The translations under genes and the position numbers were made by a program. Source: Pseudomonas sp. Irchel s3h17 (GTDB lineage Bacteria; Pseudomonadota; Gammaproteobacteria; Pseudomonadales; Pseudomonadaceae). From it: DNA of 64,000 nucleotides. Below the pieces are notes generated by a model. The model searched no databases. It worked only from the letters and a program-made list of their open reading frames with translations, and was not told where the DNA came from. The stretch is from assembly GCF_900187505.1 (NCBI RefSeq), contig NZ_FYDL01000012.1:31210-95209 (forward strand), given 5' to 3'. This document shows positions 61,507 through 64,000 of the stretch, one piece after another. How positions within the stretch are numbered: position 1 is the first letter of the stretch; every line of letters begins with the position of its first letter.

Positions 61507-63210
61507 ATGTCCCAAGAATACGACTACATCATTGTGGGTGCCGGCTCGGCCGGTAATACCCTGGCGACCCGTCTGACCGAAGACGAAGGCGTCACCGTCC
61601 TGCTGCTCGAAGCCGGCGGCCCGGACTACCGTTTCGACTTCCGCACGCAAATGCCTGCGGCCCTGGCGTTCCCGCTGCAAGGCCGTCGCTACAACTGGGC
61701 CTACGAAACCGATCCAGAGCCACACATGGACGGTCGCCGGATGGAATGCGGTCGCGGCAAGGGCCTCGGCGGCTCGTCCCTGATCAACGGCATGTGCTAC
61801 ATCCGCGGCAACGCCATGGACTACGACGGCTGGGCGAAAAACCCTGGCCTTGAGGACTGGACGTACCTGGACTGCCTGCCGTACTTCCGCAAAGCGGAAA
61901 CCCGTGACATCGGCCCGAACGACTACCACGGTGGCGAAGGCCCGGTCAGCGTGACCACCCCTAAAGCCGGCAACAACCCGCTGTTCCACGCGATGGTTGA
62001 AGCAGGCGTACAGGCCGGTTACCCACAAACCTGCGACCTGAACGGCTACCAGCAGGAAGGTTTCGGCCCGATGGACCGTACCGTGACGCCCAAAGGCCGT
62101 CGCTCCAGCACCGCGCGCGGCTACCTGGACACCGCCAAGAAGCGTTCGACCCTGAACATCGTCACCCACGCCCTGACCGACAAGATTCTGTTCGAAGGCA
62201 AGCGTGCCGTTGGCGTGCGCTACCTGGTTGGCAGCGCCGAAGAACGCGTTGAAGCCCGTGCCCGCAAGGAAGTGCTGGTGTGCAGCGGCGCAATCGCTTC
62301 GCCACAGCTCCTGCAACGTTCCGGCGTTGGCCCGGCCAAGCTCCTGGAAAGCCTGGACATCCCGGTGGTCCACGACCTGCCAGGCGTGGGCGAGAACCTG
62401 CAGGACCACCTGGAACTGTACCTGCAATACGCATGCACCCAGCCGGTTTCGCTGTACCCGTCGCTGCTCTGGTACAACCAGCCAGCCATTGGTGCCGAGT
62501 GGCTGTTCAACGGCACCGGTATCGGCGCCAGCAACCAGTTCGAAGCCGGCGGTTTCATCCGAACTCGTCCAGACTTCGAATGGCCGAACATTCAGTACCA
62601 CTTCCTGCCGGTCGCGATTAACTACAACGGCAGCAACGGCGTGAAAGAGCACGGCTTCCAGGCACACATGGGTTCCATGCGCTCGCCAAGCCGCGGCCGT
62701 ATCCAGGTCAAATCCAAGGATCCGCGCCAGCACCCGAGCATCCTGTTCAACTACATGGCCACCGAGCAGGACTGGCAGGAATTCCGCGACGGCATCCGCC
62801 TGACCCGTGAAATCATGCAGCAGCCAGCCCTGGACCCCTTCCGTGGTCGCGAACTGAGCCCGGGCATCGAGGTACAGACCGACGAGCAACTGGATAAATT
62901 CATCCGTGAGCACGCCGAAACCGCGTTCCACCCGTCCTGCTCGTGCAAGATGGGCACCGACGAGATGGCCGTGGTCGATGGCCAGGGCCGCGTGCACGGG
63001 ATGCAGGGGCTGCGTGTGGTCGATGCCTCGATCATGCCGCTGATCACCACCGGCAACCTGAACGCGCCAACGATCATGATGGCCGAGAAAATCGCCGACA
63101 AGATCCGCGGTCGCCAGCCGTTGCCACGCAGCCAGGCCAAGTACTACGTCGCAGGCGACGCCCCGGTACGTGGCAAGCCATTGCGTGAAGTGGGCCCAAC
63201 CGCGCAGTAA
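61507..63210 (+). CDS. betA: Choline dehydrogenase
   Basis: The product is 567 aa from ATG 61507 (MSQEYDYIIVGAGSAGNTLA). It is a GMC flavoprotein: FAD motif at the start, GRGKGLGGSSLINGMCYIRG, and the C-terminal active-site HPSCSCKMG with VVDASIMPLITTGNLNAPTIM. It oxidises choline to betaine aldehyde, membrane-associated. A GTG three codons upstream is possible but has poorer spacing. Confidence 0.96.
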   Translation: MSQEYDYIIVGAGSAGNTLATRLTEDEGVTVLLLEAGGPDYRFDFRTQMPAALAFPLQGRRYNWAYETDPEPHMDGRRMECGRGKGLGGSSLINGMCYIRGNAMDYDGWAKNPGLEDWTYLDCLPYFRKAETRDIGPNDYHGGEGPVSVTTPKAGNNPLFHAMVEAGVQAGYPQTCDLNGYQQEGFGPMDRTVTPKGRRSSTARGYLDTAKKRSTLNIVTHALTDKILFEGKRAVGVRYLVGSAEERVEARARKEVLVCSGAIASPQLLQRSGVGPAKLLESLDIPVVHDLPGVGENLQDHLELYLQYACTQPVSLYPSLLWYNQPAIGAEWLFNGTGIGASNQFEAGGFIRTRPDFEWPNIQYHFLPVAINYNGSNGVKEHGFQAHMGSMRSPSRGRIQVKSKDPRQHPSILFNYMATEQDWQEFRDGIRLTREIMQQPALDPFRGRELSPGIEVQTDEQLDKFIREHAETAFHPSCSCKMGTDEMAVVDGQGRVHGMQGLRVVDASIMPLITTGNLNAPTIMMAEKIADKIRGRQPLPRSQAKYYVAGDAPVRGKPLREVGPTAQ

Positions 63211-63222
63211 TCCGTCGCCTCT

Positions 63223-63352
63223 GTGGCGAGGGAGCTTGCTCCCGCTGGAGCACGAAGCGCTCCCAAATCAGTCGCATCGATGTACCTGATGTATCTCGAT
63301 CGCCAGATTTGGGGCTGCTGTGCAGCCCAGCGGGAGCAAGCTCCCTCGCCAC
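63223..63352. repeat. REPIN
   Basis: GTGGCGAGGGAGCTTGCTCCCGC and inverted partner, after betA. Confidence 0.8.
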
Positions 63353-63482
63353 GAACCATCCGCCCTCCGCCTCCCCCACCCTTGCCCCTCCCCCCCGCGC
63401 AGGCCTACTCTAGGCATCGCGCAAACGTTTCACCCCCGCCCCCACCGACAAGCCATCACCTGGCTGACCACGAGGCTTTCTC

Positions 63483-64000
63483 ATGTTTGATGTCGTGTCT
63501 TCGAGCAAATGGCCCACCGGCTTCCTGATCAACCCCAACGTAGAACCCCTCGATCCAAAATGGCTGACCGAGTTCAGCAAGATCCCCGCGGCCGCCGTCA
63601 GCGACTGCCTGGGCCGCAACGTCGGCGGCCTGGGCTTGAAAGCGTTCCACGGCAACGCGCCGATGCTCGGCAGTGCGCTGACGGTGCGCGTGCGCCCGGG
63701 CGACAACCTGATGATCCTCAAGGCCATGCAGATGGCTCGCCCGGGTGACGTGCTGGTGATCGACGGCAGCGCCGACCTGACCCGCGCCGTGTTCGGCGGC
63801 ATCATGCGGGCCATGGCGCTCAAGGCCGGGATCGTCGGCGTGGTGATCAACGGCGCCCTACGGGACCTCGACGAGTGGCAAACCGGCGAGCTGCCGGCCT
63901 ACGCCATCGGCGGCGTACACCGTGGCCCGAGCACCGACGGTGGTGGAGAGATCAACGTACCGATCTCCTGTGCCGGCATGCTGGTCGCCCCGGGTGACCT
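63483..64000 (+). CDS. RraA-family protein (HMG/CHA aldolase-like), cut by the window end
   Basis: The frame is open from ATG 63483 to the end of the window, with 172 codons visible. MFDVVSSSKWPTGFLI, then FSKIPAAAVSDCLGR (RraA/aldolase entry), GDNLMILKAMQMARPGDVLVIDG, AVFGGIMRAMALKAGIVGVVINGALRDLDEW and STDGGGEINVPISCAG follow. The G-A-x-R-D block is the metal/pyruvate site of 4-hydroxy-4-methyl-2-oxoglutarate aldolases. It may be an oxaloacetate decarboxylase or aldolase; the substrate is unknown. A REPIN separates it from betA, so it is probably a separate unit. Confidence 0.85.
   Translation, partial: MFDVVSSSKWPTGFLINPNVEPLDPKWLTEFSKIPAAAVSDCLGRNVGGLGLKAFHGNAPMLGSALTVRVRPGDNLMILKAMQMARPGDVLVIDGSADLTRAVFGGIMRAMALKAGIVGVVINGALRDLDEWQTGELPAYAIGGVHRGPSTDGGGEINVPISCAGMLVAPGD

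Overview
The window reads as chromosomal DNA of a fluorescent Pseudomonas (P. fluorescens group). The evidence is the high GC content, the gene order of the choline/carnitine/glycine-betaine catabolic region (homologous to PA5372-PA5421 of P. aeruginosa), a creBCD operon, and many REP/REPIN-type palindromes (GTGGCGAGGGAGCTTGCTCCCGC and variants) between genes. There are no rRNA or tRNA genes, no CRISPR array and no prophage.

Left part (1-18 kb) is mosaic. It carries seven short RHS/TccC-like orphan cassettes (A-G). Each has a constant N-terminal core of about 177 residues ending at a D-x-[TS]-G-H motif, followed by an unrelated, often AT-rich tail. Six of the seven are preceded at a nearly fixed 65-69 bp by an imperfect palindrome, CTAGCAG-TT-CTGCTAG. 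An eighth, more divergent cassette (H) lies at 34-35 kb with the same palindrome upstream. Between the cassettes are a glutathione S-transferase gene (two copies sharing 355 identical bases), a decayed IS5-type transposase, creD-creC-creB, a retropepsin-like protease, a YihG-type acyltransferase, a DUF2780 protein, and an ECF sigma/anti-sigma pair. Pieces of neighbouring genes (GST, the fdhA 3' end) are duplicated beside cassettes, which suggests growth by recombination through the constant core.

Right part (18-63 kb) is an almost complete quaternary-amine pathway. CbcXWV imports choline. BetA and BetB oxidise it to glycine betaine under BetI. CdhR, CaiX, CdhA, CdhB, CdhC and a gamma-butyrobetaine dioxygenase feed in carnitine. 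GbcAB converts betaine to dimethylglycine, and DgcA/DgcB with a dedicated ETF convert that to sarcosine. SoxBDAG converts sarcosine to glycine, and GlyA/SdaB carry carbon to serine and pyruvate. PurU, FdhA and GlyA handle the one-carbon units. GbdR is the expected activator. A divergent BCCT choline transporter (betT) next to betI is a pseudogene, with an amber codon and an internal deletion.

Non-coding points of note: a 0.7 kb gene-free stretch at 33.3-34.0 kb with four consensus DnaA boxes in the same orientation; REPINs inside several operons; small inverted-repeat elements at 33.07, 41.9 and 59.7 kb; three 11-bp-spaced direct repeats in front of creD; and a perfect 20-bp palindrome in front of betI. 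The window ends inside an RraA-family gene.
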